Shown piece by piece: positions 1-11,597 of a stretch of 64,000 bases of DNA. Under the pieces are notes generated by a model. It made no database searches and had not been told where the DNA came from. It saw nothing but the letters and a program-made list of their open reading frames with translations. The stretch comes from Bemisia tabaci (lineage: Eukaryota > Arthropoda > Insecta > Hemiptera > Aleyrodidae). The DNA is taken from the NCBI RefSeq assembly GCF_918797505.1, contig NC_092794.1:30333622-30397621 (forward strand), read 5' to 3'. Numbering within the stretch: position 1 is the stretch's first letter; every line of letters begins with the position of its first letter. The translations under genes were made by a program, and so were the position numbers.

Positions 1-269
1 TTGATGCTTCAAACGGAATCAATTGTTTTAATGACATTTCCGGCTAAATCACGGGTTTTCCCAGGAAGGCAGCCTCTCGTCCTTCCCGGACTGTATTGTT
101 GCCGGTTAAGTTGCTTTCTTAACACTTTTTCAATTCAAATACATGTAAAATATTCGTATTTATCGCACAATCTGGCAACCTCTCGAGTGAAATAGAAAAA
201 GGTAGAATCGCTGAAAGTCTGAATCCTTCGAAGTTTATATTAATGATGACGATGATGATGATGATGATT

Positions 270-715
270 TGCATTAAGTAAGAGTGAAACTCAAGTTATG
301 CGATGAAAAATAATGCGTATAAAGAGCAGAACTCAACTTATACGATTAGAAATTATTTGCATAAAGAGTGAAACTAAAGTTATGCGATGAGAGACGATGC
401 GTACAAAGAGCAAGAATCTCAACATAGGTATATGATTAGAAATTATTTTCATAAATAGATAAAACTCAGCTTATGCTATGCAAATTCTTAGTGTAAAAGA
501 GCGTGGGACTCAACTTACATGAGTAGGTACAGATTTTCGCGTAAAGAGGTAAAACTCCTCTTACGCTACTGCAAATTCTTTGAGTAAAGTGGGTAGGACT
601 CAACCTACACGAGTACAAATAATTTGTGTAAAGATATGATACTCACTTCTGCAACAAAAGATAATGCGTCTAAAGAGCAAGAGACACCTACAGCTTTTAC
701 GATCAGAAATTGTTG
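270..715. repeat. Degenerate minisatellite, about 100-bp units
   Basis: Phrases such as 'AAAGAGTGAAACT', 'TTATGCGATGA' and 'GATTAGAAATTATTT' recur in the same order every ~100 bp with drift, preceded by a short GATGAT run at 247-268. No coding capacity is seen. The flanks (1-246 and 716-2007) show no gene or element that I can recognise. Confidence 0.6.
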
Positions 716-2007
716 GCGTGTAAAATGTACTCTTCCTCTCATGCAAAAATATGTAAGTGATAAAGCAAAATATTTTAGGTACCTAAATAAATGAAGACAC
801 ACACAAACAATGAATGAATAAAGTAAGAAATGGCACAGTGACACAGAGTGCACTTAGTTTTCACTGAAATGGGACCGATGTCTCAATTTAACGTAGAACA
901 GTATAGCAGCGAAACCTAAGAATATCGTGAAAAATGCACTAAAAGAATAAGGGTTTCGAGGAGAATTTATTTAAAGATTGAAGTAGGAATTCGTCTGGAT
1001 AAAAATTTGCCTCATATTTTCGATCAACGGCGTGGTAAGAAAGGCATTGGATCTGAGATTTAGGTTTTAGGTCTAGGTTTTGTTTATTTTGCTCTTGTTG
1101 CTTTCCTACTTAGGTACATTCTCTCTCTCATTCTGTTTGTTTCTTGTTGTACCCTTCGTTCCATGGTTCATACTTAGTCTTCCGCTTGAACCGAAATGCA
1201 AGAGCCAATCAAAAATTGATCCTACAAGGCGAAACTCTAGGTATGAAACGACTCTGGTGTTCATTGGTTGAGAAGTAACTGTGTCATGAGGAATGAGGCC
1301 ACCACAATCGAGTCCTTATTTTTACTGAACTTCAGACAGTGGGAAACGCACACAGAACTGTTGTCAAATTAAATGATGTTTTTAATTATTAATAATGGAA
1401 ATATCATGATCTTTTTATCCAAAGGATTGACGCCAAATCACGGATCGGTTGGGACCAATTGAATCTATGAGTCACTGCATTGCGGCTAGTGTCTTTTGTC
1501 CGCCAAATAACAAAAAATGATGTTGGTACCTGCACTAGGTATAAAAATTGACAACTGACTTGACCTATTTGATTTATTATCTTATGTGTTCTTAATGCAG
1601 TAAATAAGTCTGGAGATCTGAGTATTGGCATGAGCTCATGAGAAAAAAAGGCTCATCTGAATGTGAGAGGCCAAAGCGGCACTTACGGTCACCGTACCTG
1701 GGTTCGTGCGCCCACCCTCTTACTGAGACGGCAACTCCCATCTCTTGATCGGAGGATATGCCGTACCTAGTTGGTAAGAGTGGAGAGGCATTTATGATTA
1801 CATTGATACCATGGGGTCTAATTGTATTCAGCCTTTATTAACACGATCGCACTAATTCCAATTGAACAAGGTAGGAACAGGCACCTACGTATCTTAATAC
1901 TGGAGTCCTCTAAACAGATGAGAGACACATTCTGGTCCGCTTTTAAATAGAGGAGGAATGGATGCACCCATTTCGCACAGCAATCGATGCAAGAAAATGA
2001 GGTCTCT
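716..2007. other. No recognisable gene
   Basis: Only short open frames with no family resemblance, no splice-linked exons that I could join, and no obvious repeat structure. Treated as unassigned intergenic or old repeat DNA. Confidence 0.4.
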
Positions 2008-3021
2008 CTAGTGGAAATGAACCTCATGCGGCGGGAGGTCTGCAGGTGGTTAACCATCCGCGGCGGGGACTAACCTCCTGCAACCTCCTGCTAACCTCAA
2101 GCAACCTACCGTCGCATGGGGTGGACACCCTGTTCCAGGAAATAACCTAGCAACCTTCCGCGAACCTCCCGCAGACCTCTCGCAAGCCTTAATCACCTCA
2201 AGCAAGGGCCTGCAACCCCACGCAGCTCACTAAGGCTTGCGAGAGGTCTACGCAAAGACATAAAGACGGAGTGCTCGTATCTAAAAGCACGGGGAGAAAG
2301 TGAAGCCTGGTTTGGCGTTGGGTGCTTGCGTGTGAGTGTGTAAATGAGCGCGGGAATCCATGGCGGCAAACGGAAATTTGGTTTGAACTTGTCCTTTTGA
2401 TTTTACCACATTTCTTCTTCGAAACGTATTTTAAATGCCTCAGACGAATACATTAAGAAAGTCTGGACTGCGTCCTATTATAATACACCTACTTTTGCTC
2501 GGTAACAGGCAGTAATCACAGATAAAGTTAGCTTTTTTTCTGCTCATGGTGGTCCTGCCGGTTCAAACAGGCCGTTACAGTTCGATCCACTGACGTCGAT
2601 ATATCGAAATCTAGGCTCTCCATTGGATTTCGTCTTTCACCCGCGGCGATTAATCGCCGTGTGTATCTAGGCCTTTACAGACCTTTATGTCTTATGAAGG
2701 TACTCTAGTTGCAGTCCTAGATGACCGTTACTCCCAAATGAAATTAATCGGTCGACGACGGACCAAAACTACCCTAAAGTTATACAAATATGAGTACGAA
2801 AGTGAATTTGGGCAAAAATCAACCTAAAATACTTTGTTTCCGCAATTTTATTCAGTTCCCGCCCTACATTTGAATTTCAAACTTGTCCCGATTTCGCCGC
2901 CAATCCTCTAGCCAATAGTAGAGGTGATTGAAAAGAAGCTTCATTTTTTGCTTTTAGCGCTCCGTCTACGGGATCTTTAAGTCTACGGGAGGTTCGCGGG
3001 AGGTCACTCGGTTTTTTCCTG

Positions 3022-3239
3022 TGTTGGAAGGTAGTGATAATCCTACTGCACAATCTGTATTGTCAGTGCGTATGCACTCCCACCCTCTTGTTACTCTATG
3101 TTGCCTACTCTATCCTGTTCTCTCTCTATGCGCTTTGCGTGTGTATTTTTGTCAATCAGTTTCATCCATATTCTATGCCGGAATAAAATATGTCTTAAAC
3201 TTCATTTAGTGTTGTCTTGATTTAGACATCCTCCAACAG
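3022..3239 (+). repeat. Copia 5' LTR
   Basis: 218 bp, TG...CA ended, with AATAAA at about 3183. It matches the 3' LTR (6959-7874) on both sides of that copy's internal insertion. Confidence 0.93.
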
Positions 3240-3250
3240 GTTATGGGCCT
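3240..3250 (+). promoter_or_regulatory. Copia primer-binding site
   Basis: GGTTATGGGCC follows the 5' LTR directly. In Copia-group elements this sequence is known to pair with an internal half of initiator tRNA-Met; that assignment is by family knowledge. Confidence 0.7.
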
Positions 3251-3359
3251 TATACGGAGTTTTGGAGTTCATTTTTTCGCCTCTAACAGTTCGTAAGTGT
3301 TAGTTCGTGTTCGTGATACGCGTTCAGTTGGTCGCACCTCGCTCGGTCTACATCAGAAG

Positions 3360-4103
3360 ATGGCCGATCACTTGAATTCGAACTCGCTCACGATTGAGAA
3401 ACTAACGGGCCGCGAAAATTATGCAAATTGGTAATTCGCGATGGAAATGCTCCTCATCCATGAAAATTTGTGGTCGTGCATCGATGGATATCCTGATGGC
3501 GATTCAACCAGTGAAGCTGATCGCAAAAGAAATGATAAGAAAGCATGGTCCAAAATAGGCCTCTCTGTGATTCCAAGTGTCTATTCACACGTTCGTGATT
3601 CTACTTCTGCAAAGGGAGCCTGGCAAAACTTGGCTAAAGCCTTTGAGGACAGTGGCCTTAGTGGTCGTTTGACACTCCTACGTAAGTTGTGTTCCCTTAA
3701 AAGAGAAAATTTTGACTCCATGGAAGTTTACATTACAGAAGTACTTGGAACGTCTCAGAGGTTATCTGCCATTAAATATCCTTTAGATGATGAATTTTTA
3801 GCCGTAATCATGCTAAATGGTCTGCCCTCTGAGTACAATCCATTAATCATGGCCTTAGAGAACTCCGGATCTAAAATTACTAGTGATCTGGTGAAATCTA
3901 AGCTGATCAATGAACCTGGGCGTCATGCAGTAACCGAATCTGCGCTCTTTACTAAACGTCCTAAGTCTAAGAAGTCTGTAAAGTGCCATCACTGCCATGA
4001 AGTAGGACATATTAGACCTCAGTGCCCTAAACTAAAAGCTGTAACCAATGCCGCTAGTGATGGAGAGATCACTCTCCTAAAGATACCAGCTACTCACTTT
4101 TGA
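3360..4103 (+). pseudogene. gag: Copia gag remnant
   Basis: The frame opens at the ATG at 3360, is stopped by TAA at 3432-3434, and continues in the same frame from 3441. The middle resembles the UBN2-type Gag of Copia elements ('KAWSKIGLSVIP', 'KGAWQNLAKAFED', 'LLRKLCSLKRENFDSM'). Near the C terminus (~3980-4025) is one CCHC zinc knuckle with spacing CHHCHEVGHIRPQC, which binds RNA in virus-like particles. The frame is lost at ~4095, where pol continues in another frame. The early stop and the frameshift make this copy non-functional. Confidence 0.88.
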
Positions 4104-6640
4104 CATTTTTGTGCGCAAATGTTTCCACATCTGATTGGTTCATTGATTCTGGAGCCACCCTGCATATGACAAACAGTAGGTCATACATCAGCGACTTCAG
4201 CAAATGCCATGACACCAGTGTTTCTGTAGCTAACGGTTACCGTATGCCTGTTGAAGGCAAAGGCAGAGTTCGCGTCTCTTTAAACGACAGCAAACTCAAC
4301 TGCTTCTCAGACGTAAATTTTGTGCCTGAACTTTCTGCAAATCTCCTATCAGTGAAAAGGATAGTAGATAAAGGTTTCGTTGTCCTGTTCTCAAAAGGCA
4401 AATGCAAACTCTATCGAGCAGACTCCTGTGCTTTTGATGGTGATCTACAAGCGACTGCCCTTGAAGTGGATGACCTCTATCGTCTCAATGCGAAAGTTCA
4501 AGCTGTTCCCGATGAAAGCAACTCCACAATTCACAATGCTTCAGCGTGTGCTGTAACCAATGCAAGTGCCCTCAATTCCTCAGCTACTGTCAGTGCTCAA
4601 ATCTGGCATCGTCGCCTGGGACATCTTCCTAGAATCGGCATGGACTTACTACGCAATGGCTTAGCCACTGGTGTCAACTTCTCCAAACCAAGTGCTGATC
4701 CATGTGTTCCATGTATTGAAGGAAAGCAGTGCAGGAAACCATTTAAAAAGTGTAAGGCAACGCGTGCCACAGAATTGTACAAATCGTGCATAGTGACTTA
4801 AACGGTCCGATGAGTGTCAATTCGTTAAGCGGTAAACGCTATATGCTAATCTTTGTTGATGACCTTTCTCGCAAAATTTTTGCTTATTTTTTACAACAAA
4901 AGAGCGAAGTCTTTGATGTGTTTAAAAGTTTCAAAGCGTTGGTTGAAAATGAAACCGGTTCAAAAATTAAAATATTACGGTCGGACAATGGTGGTGAATA
5001 TCTTAGTTCCGAGATGATCGAATTCTTGTCCACAAATGGTATACGTCACCAACTAACTGTGCCGTACACTCCGGAACAAAACGGTATGGCAGAATGAACT
5101 AATCGATCGATTGTCGAAAAAACGCGTTGTTTGTTACAAGAAGCTAACCTCCCTAAACCATTTTTGGCCGAAGCTGCTAACACAGCGGTTTACTTAAAAA
5201 ATCGCAGTCCTCATCGTTCAGTGATAGATAAAACTCCAGAAGAAGCATGGACTGGCCAAAAAGTAGACTTGTCTCATTTAAAAGTGTTCGGTTGTGTCGC
5301 TTACGCACATGTCCCTAAGCAACTTCGTACTAAGTTGGATCCTAAGTCAAAAGTGTATTTTTGTCGGCTACTGTGAGAACACCAAAGGCTATCGCCTTAT
5401 CAATCCCTCCAAACCGCTGAAAATTATCAAGTCACGGGACGTTATCTTTGATGAAGCCTCCATCGGTAGGCAATCCCAAGACTCAGCACCGTGTACGTCT
5501 TCACAAATTGTAAATGTTGAAAAGCAGTTGGCGTCCTTTCCACTCATCGAATCATCACCCTCTAAACCTCAGATCCATGACCTACCGCCTCAAACTCCGG
5601 CACCTCATGGTCAGTCTGCAGGAGACTCTGAAAGTGACAGTGACAGTGACTTTGGCATTGCTAATATTTTCTCTGATGAACCATGGCATCCACTAAGAAA
5701 TCGAAAACTTCCAGCTAAATTTGCTGACTATCATTAGTATTTCACTAATTGTAATTCTGTAGGTGAGGTTGATAAAGAGCCAAAAACTCTCAAGGAGGCT
5801 CTTTCTGGTAAAGATAGTAATAAGTGGGAAATGGCCTTAAAAGACGAATTTGATTCTTTCTTAAGAAATCAAGCATGGACCCTTGTCAATCGACCCTTAG
5901 ATAGAAAACCGATTAAATGCAAATGGGTCTTCAAAATTAAAAGGGATTCTGCCAATAACATTGAGCGGTACAAAGCAAGGCTTTGTGCCAAAGGTTATGA
6001 TCAGATTGAAGGCTTAGATTATTCTGATATTTACTCCCCGGTTGTCAGACATTCCACAGTTCGCTATTTATTTGCATTAGCAGCTGAACTCAAGCTAGAT
6101 ATCAATCATTTCGATGTCAGTAATGCATTTCTCTCTAGTAGCTTAGACGAATGAATTTATATGGAGCAACGGGAGGGCTTTATAGTTGAAGGTCAAGAAG
6201 ACAAAGTGTGCCTACTCAATAGAGCCATCTATGGCCTTAAACAAGCATCTAAGCAATTCTATGTCAAGGTTGATGACACTTTAACAAACTTAGGATTCCT
6301 AAAATCTGCTCACCAATCTTGCGTTTACTTCAAAATCAATGAATCGTCAACCATTAGTATTGGTGTCTATGTTGATGACTTTCTGGTCCTTAATAAATCT
6401 GATCAAACTTTTACACTTTCTCACTATCACTGAATATCTATTTAAGTTTGGCAATGCTCCAATTTCATGGTGCAGCAAAAAACAGTCGACGGTTGCTCTA
6501 TCATCCACTGAAGCGGAATACATGAGTATGGCGGAAGCTTCAAAGGAAGCAGTTTTTTTATTTAACTTACATCACGAAGTACTTAAAATTAAAAACAGCA
6601 TTTGTATTCCAGTATTGGATGACAATCAAAGTGCTTAAGA
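4100..6640 (+). pseudogene. pol: Copia pol remnant (PR-IN-RT-RH)
   Basis: Protease: 'WFIDSGATLHM' at ~4136-4168, with the DSGA catalytic site. GAG-pre-integrase zinc motif (H-LGH ... CVPC) at ~4605-4710. Integrase core at ~4786-5100: DDLS, then 'RSDNGGEY', then the glutamate region 'PEQNGMAE', directly followed by a TGA stop at ~5095. Reverse transcriptase at ~5830-6430 ('WVFKIKRD', 'ARLCAKGY', 'AIYGLKQA', YVDD at ~6369-6380) with a TGA at ~6152. Sequence then jumps straight to RNase H ('STEAEYMS' at ~6510), so the end of RT is missing. At least four frame changes or stops; dead copy. Confidence 0.9.
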
Positions 6641-6958
6641 ATTGACATCACATACAACTGTTCATCATAGAACTATAAACATATTGATGTCCGCCACCGT
6701 TTTATTCGTGAAGCTATATCAATAAAAATATCATTAAACTTGAGTATTTACCAACCGATCTCATGATAGCAGATGTTTTAACGAAAACCCTTAACAAAAG
6801 TAAGCATATCTTCTGTGTTGAAAACATGCTGCAGTCAAGAAAACTGCTGTAAACCTCTTCCAGGTGTTTCTTCAAATTTCTCAATTTGATCATTTTCCTT
6901 ACTTTTCTCTTTCATCATTTATATATCCCACGTCGTGTGCATCCGGATTAAGGGGGTG

Positions 6959-7874
6959 TGTTGGAAGGTAGTGATAATCCTACTGCACAATCTGTATTGT
7001 CAGTAGCCGTCTTTTATTTCGTCTACAGGATTCTTCGCGGACCGCGGACCGCGGACGATCGGTGATTTTCGTAGATACTTCAGAGAGCCAATCACAGCGA
7101 GGTAGGTGTTAACAACGCGGACTGCTGGACGGCGCCACTGCATTTTGTTTATGTGTACCTGATTCTGATAATACTGGGTGTGAAGCTTGCCATAGTAAAG
7201 CATCTAATAAAAACTTTCTTAGGAGTGCTCAATAAAAATTTTCGAAAACGAAATAAGATGTGAAATTTGGGCATAACATGCCAACACAATTCAAATGACA
7301 ACCAATAAATGAATAAAACCGTAATTATTGGATAGTTATAAAATCCTGAATTGTTTCAACAGGTATGAAAGTTCGAAGATCATGGGTCAAAATACAAATA
7401 GAGACTAAATAGGATTGACAAATGACAAAATAGAAGGGCACGTGAAGAAGTCAGAAGAAGATGATATTGTCGAGAGGTTAGGGTTTCGTCCGCGGTCTAC
7501 GGTCTGCGAACTCCAGACCTCGCAGACGGCCGCGGACCGCAAACGTCTGCAGGTGTCCGCATCCAGGCGAATTCTTGTGTCCGCTTCGCATCCTCGAAAT
7601 TAAGCCCCGCCCACTCCAAGTCATCCGCAAAATAATAAAAGACGATTGCAGACGCCTGCGGACCGCGAAGTGTCCGCTGCAGACGAAATAAAAGACGGCT
7701 AATGCGTAAGCACTCCCACCCTCTTGTTACTCTATGTTGCCTACTCTATCCTGTTCTCTCTCTATGCGCTTTGCGTGTGTATTTTTGTCAATCAGTTTCA
7801 TCCATATTCTATGCCGGAATAAAATATGTCTTAAACTTCATTTAGTGTCGTCTTGATTTAGACATCCTCCAACA
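6959..7874 (+). repeat. Copia 3' LTR with 698-bp insertion
   Basis: The first ~45 bp and the last ~170 bp match the 5' LTR; the LTR is interrupted at 7004-7701. It is preceded by the purine stretch AAGGGGGTG (about 6949-6958), the expected polypurine tract. Confidence 0.92.
7004..7701. mobile_element. 698-bp TIR element in the Copia 3' LTR
   Basis: Perfect 21-bp terminal inverted repeats, beginning TAGCCGTCTTTTATTTCGTC at the left and its complement at the right. Subterminal DNA is rich in CGCGGACCGCGGAC-like and GCGGAC motifs in both orientations. Comparison with the 5' LTR shows where it entered, but the target duplication is unclear (possibly TA, counted inside the TIRs). No coding capacity; a MITE-like passenger. 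Confidence 0.8.
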
Positions 7875-8007
7875 TCCTGGAACAGGGTGTCCACCCCATG
7901 CGACGGGAGGTTGCTTGAGGTTAGCAGGAGGTTGCAGGAGGTTAGTCCCCGCCGCAGATGGTTAACCACCTGCAGATCTCCCACCGCATGAGGTTCACTT
8001 TCACTAG

Positions 8008-8610
8008 TGGCTTCATTGTATTTTTATCATCAACCTACGAAATTATGAGAATCAAACGGGTACATACCTTTCATTAAAGACCTCGTTATACATTGTCGGG
8101 CAAAATGATGTTTCTAACAACTCCTGACGCAAAATCAAAGAGACTCAGAAGAAACCAATTTGAGCAAATGCTCACAGTCAAAGATCTTTGATTGTGTGAT
8201 ATTAAGTTGACCTATGATTGAACTGTTCCGAAAAGGGATGGAATTGTGCCTCACATACTCAGGTACACAAGCCACGCGTAACAAGTACGGTAGAAGAGAT
8301 AGGAGGATTCCAAGATAAATCATGAAGGAAACGTGTTCTTAATGTCAATAACATACACTTCAGAATAACATAATCACTCCAGAGCACATAGGTTGATAGC
8401 AAGATATAGAGGGAATAAATGTTGGTCAAAGTTCAGTGACAGTCGCATGTGAAACCCGAGGCTCATATTCCAGTAATTTTTAGACTTTAGTAGTGAGAAT
8501 ACATTCTGTGATGTAAATGCTGCTTCCTTTTGAGAGTTTGGCACAATTTCGATGTAATTTCGTTAACGTAATTTACCTGAATTACATCTATCGCTTAGGT
8601 CAGGTACGGT
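8008..8610. other. No recognisable gene
   Basis: AT-rich DNA with only short frames, no repeats or splice-linked exons noted. Confidence 0.35.
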
Positions 8611-8619
8611 TACAGCCGG

Positions 8620-10412
8620 CGCACGGTGGATCGAGTCAATGGGAGAGGTCGGATGGAGCGTTGCGCTTCCAATGTTACGAGGATAACGAATATTCCTGGT
8701 CATTTGATCGATTATGTACCACATATCTCATGTAATTTTTCGCGTAGAATTCATTTTTTATGTTATTTTTGGTGAACAACGTACCTGAAGACCCGTATTT
8801 GTGCATTTTGTCGGGAAAACTATACAGGTGCAAAGTTTAGGCGTCTGTGTTTTACTTCGTAGGACGGAGTTTTTAATTTTTCATGATGGAAGAGGATAAA
8901 TTATGAATAAAATTATGAAAACTTACTAATAAGTGTCACAAATACGCAAAAATACCTCCCCAGTTATGAGCTGCTGCATCAGATAAATCATTCCCTTCAC
9001 TGCAAAGTTAATTTCGAAACTTTGTCATAAGATATCATTCTTATGCATAAAGATCGGTGAGAAAACAAATGAAATACATTTATGAATTCTTTGAAAATAT
9101 TCAAGATCACTTTTACTTTAAATTCATATTTACATTCAGAGGACGGAACAGGGACTTAGAGTAGGAAAAACACTAGATGGCTAGAAAAAAAAAGAAAAGA
9201 AAAAAAAATTTAAACATGTAACAGTCATCTGTCATCTGCTTCTCCTTATTCTTCTTCTTCATATTCAGTTCCCCATCACTCTCATCCTCGTCTTCCGCTC
9301 TCAAACCGCATCAAACTTAAAAAACAAGCAACGCAAAAAACCGCAAAAATTCCAAAATTTCCCGGACTTGTAACGTTAAAACGTACTCGCAGTGTAATTA
9401 GTTTCGCACTAACTGCACTTTGTTTACATCGAAATAGGTGAAAAATTAAAAAATATGTACGTATTTGAAAGAAGCATCAGTTATCAGAGTTCACCAGTGA
9501 CCGGTCGCGCGCGATCGCGGAGGCCAACAGATAAAATGGCATCATAGTCAGGGGCCAGGCAAGTAAAGGGGGGGGGGGGGGGTTACTTGCTAAAAGTTTC
9601 CTCAAGCTAGCTATCTACGCATACGTCCCAAAAAAGCTTTCTATAAGGAATATAAAGGGATGTCCGAGTGAAAATATGCCCGATTTTTTTTTTAGTTCTC
9701 CTATAGATATGTAGTTTAGGAAATAATGAAAATACGAAAAACGGGCCAAAGAGCACGTCTTGATGGTGAAACTTGTTTTTCAGTTTCTGATGAACAGGAA
9801 TCATACCTACCTGGGTCATTTAGCAGTTACGAGAGTTCACTGGTCGCTTGATTTTCGAGATAAAGCTCGCGCGCAATCTCGGAATGCAACAGAAAAAGTG
9901 ATGTCACGGCCAAAGTGGCGCAAAGTGGCACCCAAATTTTGCGGGATCGTATTCTCAGGACTCCTACGAACATGCCTATACAAATTTTTCTGGTGGATGG
10001 TGGCGGATGGGTAGTTAAAAGTTTACCTAAACTTTTTTTTTTTCGCTTTTAGAGATGAGCACATTAGCGCAAACATAATCATTGAAAAAATGGGCCGAAT
10101 ACAAAAAATTACTAGTGCAATGTGTTCTCCAGACTCTGAAGAACAAGAATATGTCAATGAAATTAGCATTAATTTAAACAGAAGCAAGTTAAATGGAATA
10201 GAAAGACTCGGACGATTTTTCGCTAAAATAAAAAGTTACGCAAAGCCCCTCTTTGATGCCTTCGGTCACAAAAATGAACATGTTTCGTTCCAAATCAATG
10301 TCAGATCCTTAAAATATAACTCTTGAGGAACACTTTTGACCCTTAAAAAATGCGATTCGCCCGAATCGCCCATGACCGACCTGTACCATTGACTCGATCC
10401 ACCGTGCGGCGG
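8620..10412. mobile_element. Possible 1.8-kb TIR element
   Basis: 'CACGGTGGATCGAGTCAATG' plus a nearby GGTCGG at 8622-8655 reappears inverted at 10372-10405 (GACCGACC followed by 'CCATTGACTCGATCCACCGT'). The interval would be a ~1.8-kb element. It contains a G-run (about 9568-9582) and a 78-codon open frame (10090-10326) with no family resemblance. No target duplication was identified, so the boundaries are approximate. Confidence 0.5.
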
Positions 10413-10861
10413 CGCTAGCTGGATCTAACATAAACATGACGACATAACCTCACTTGTAAATTTGTCCCATACCGTTCAATAAAATAAAAATATGACTTGA
10501 ACATTTTAAGAGAAACTAAGGTAAATGTATATCGGGCTCCAGTATATCACGTGAGACGTAAAACCGGCGCTCCGCTTCGCGCGCGTTTTTTAGTTTGAGT
10601 GTCCGGCCTCAGTTGTTCTGTCTTTTAAGTGACCCGCGCGTCCACCGCGGGAAGAGTGTATTCTCCGAAGGGAGGGGCGGGGGCGGGGAGTTATCAATGT
10701 TTTGAGGTTGGATTTACGTTTACACTTATGGAGGCATTGATTGTTCGAATAAGGACTTCATGTCGCCAGATTGCAACATCAATCCTCATGTAATGTCTGA
10801 TATGAAAAAATGTCAAACAATCCTGCGGCAAGCTTGATAGACGATGGATGAATCTCCATAA

Positions 10862-11180
10862 CCCACTGTGCGACAACATTGCCGTCTTGTCCACCAATTA
10901 TCAGTCTGTAATCCACTGTGCGGCAATATAGCCATCGTGTCCACCAATTATCAGTTCATCAGTTCGTGACCCATTGTACGACAACATTGCCGTCTTATCC
11001 ACCAATTTTCAGTTCGTGACCCACTGTGTGACAACATTGCCGTCTTGTCCACCAATTTTCAGTTCGTGACCCACTGTGCGACAACATTGCCGTCTTGTCC
11101 ACCAACTTTCAGTTCGTGACCCACCGTGCGACAACATTGCCGTCTTGTCCACCAATTTTCAGATCATGACCCACTGTGCG
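10862..11180. repeat. Tandem repeat, 50-bp unit, about six copies
   Basis: 'ACAACATTGC' occurs at 10981, 11031, 11081 and 11131, exactly 50 bp apart, within a unit of the form CCACTGTGCG-ACAACATTGCCGTC-TTGTCCACCAATT-TTCAGTTCGTGA. Outer copies at ~10862-10980 are more divergent. There are no unique spacers, so this is a satellite-type array. DNA either side (10413-10861 and 11181-11531) has no recognisable gene. Confidence 0.9.
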
Positions 11181-11529
11181 GCCTCCCTCCTCTTTAGCCG
11201 CACACTCCCCGCCTAAAACTTTCAAAGCTCGCCATATTTAAACGGCTCGATCGATTTCGCTCAAATTCAATACCAGCCTAGAACTACGTAAGATCTTCCT
11301 TCTGTAAAAATTTCGGAGGGAAAGCTTTTAATTTACGCGAGTTATCGCGCCCACAAAATTGAACCTCCCCTCACTTCTCGCCCCCACCATTCGAAATGTA
11401 ATACTTCGATCTCCGTTTTTTTTTCGCAAAATGGTAGTCCTGTTCCTCTACTTTACATCGCAAAAAGTTTCACCCGGAAATTTTTTAAATTGAGGGAAAT
11501 ATAACCAAGCAAAAACCGGAAAAACCACG

Positions 11530-11531
<2 letters not shown>

Positions 11532-11595
<64 letters not shown>
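11532..11595. repeat. (AT)n microsatellite
   Basis: About 64 bp of uninterrupted TA dinucleotide repeats; the open frame running through it is spurious. It may be the tail of an old RTE-type insertion, since the RTE in this window also ends in (AT)n, but no RTE sequence adjoins it. Confidence 0.95.

Positions 11596-11597
<2 letters not shown>

Larger units (their letters stand above)
3022..7874 (+). mobile_element. Ty1/Copia LTR retrotransposon, decayed
   Basis: Complete structure: direct LTRs beginning TGTTGG and ending CCAACA, a primer-binding site next to the 5' LTR, gag and pol remains in Copia order (protease, integrase, reverse transcriptase, RNase H), a G-rich polypurine stretch before the 3' LTR, and a 5-bp target duplication TCCTG at 3017-3021 and 7875-7879. 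Coding regions carry several stops and frameshifts, and the RT/RNase H junction is deleted, so it cannot be autonomous. The LTRs are still close to identical outside a 698-bp insertion in the 3' LTR. Confidence 0.95.
2008..8007. mobile_element. TIR element split by a Copia insertion
   Basis: About 130 bp at 2008-2140 is repeated in inverted orientation at 7876-8007. Both ends carry a CTAGTG-like start followed by 'GAACCTCATGCGG', and continue through the 'GGTTAACCA' and 'GGGGTGGACACCCTGTTCC' stretches. Without the Copia element at 3022-7874 the original would be about 1.1 kb, the size of a non-autonomous TIR or foldback transposon. A perfect 19-bp inverted pair inside it (2174-2192 with 2232-2250, 'AGACCTCTCGCAAGCCTTA') forms a hairpin. 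No target-site duplication was resolved, so the superfamily is not assigned. Confidence 0.6.

Noticed and set aside
10862..11180. CRISPR-like regular array
   Set aside because: Units are contiguous 50-bp repeats without unique spacers, in a eukaryotic context; it is a simple tandem repeat.
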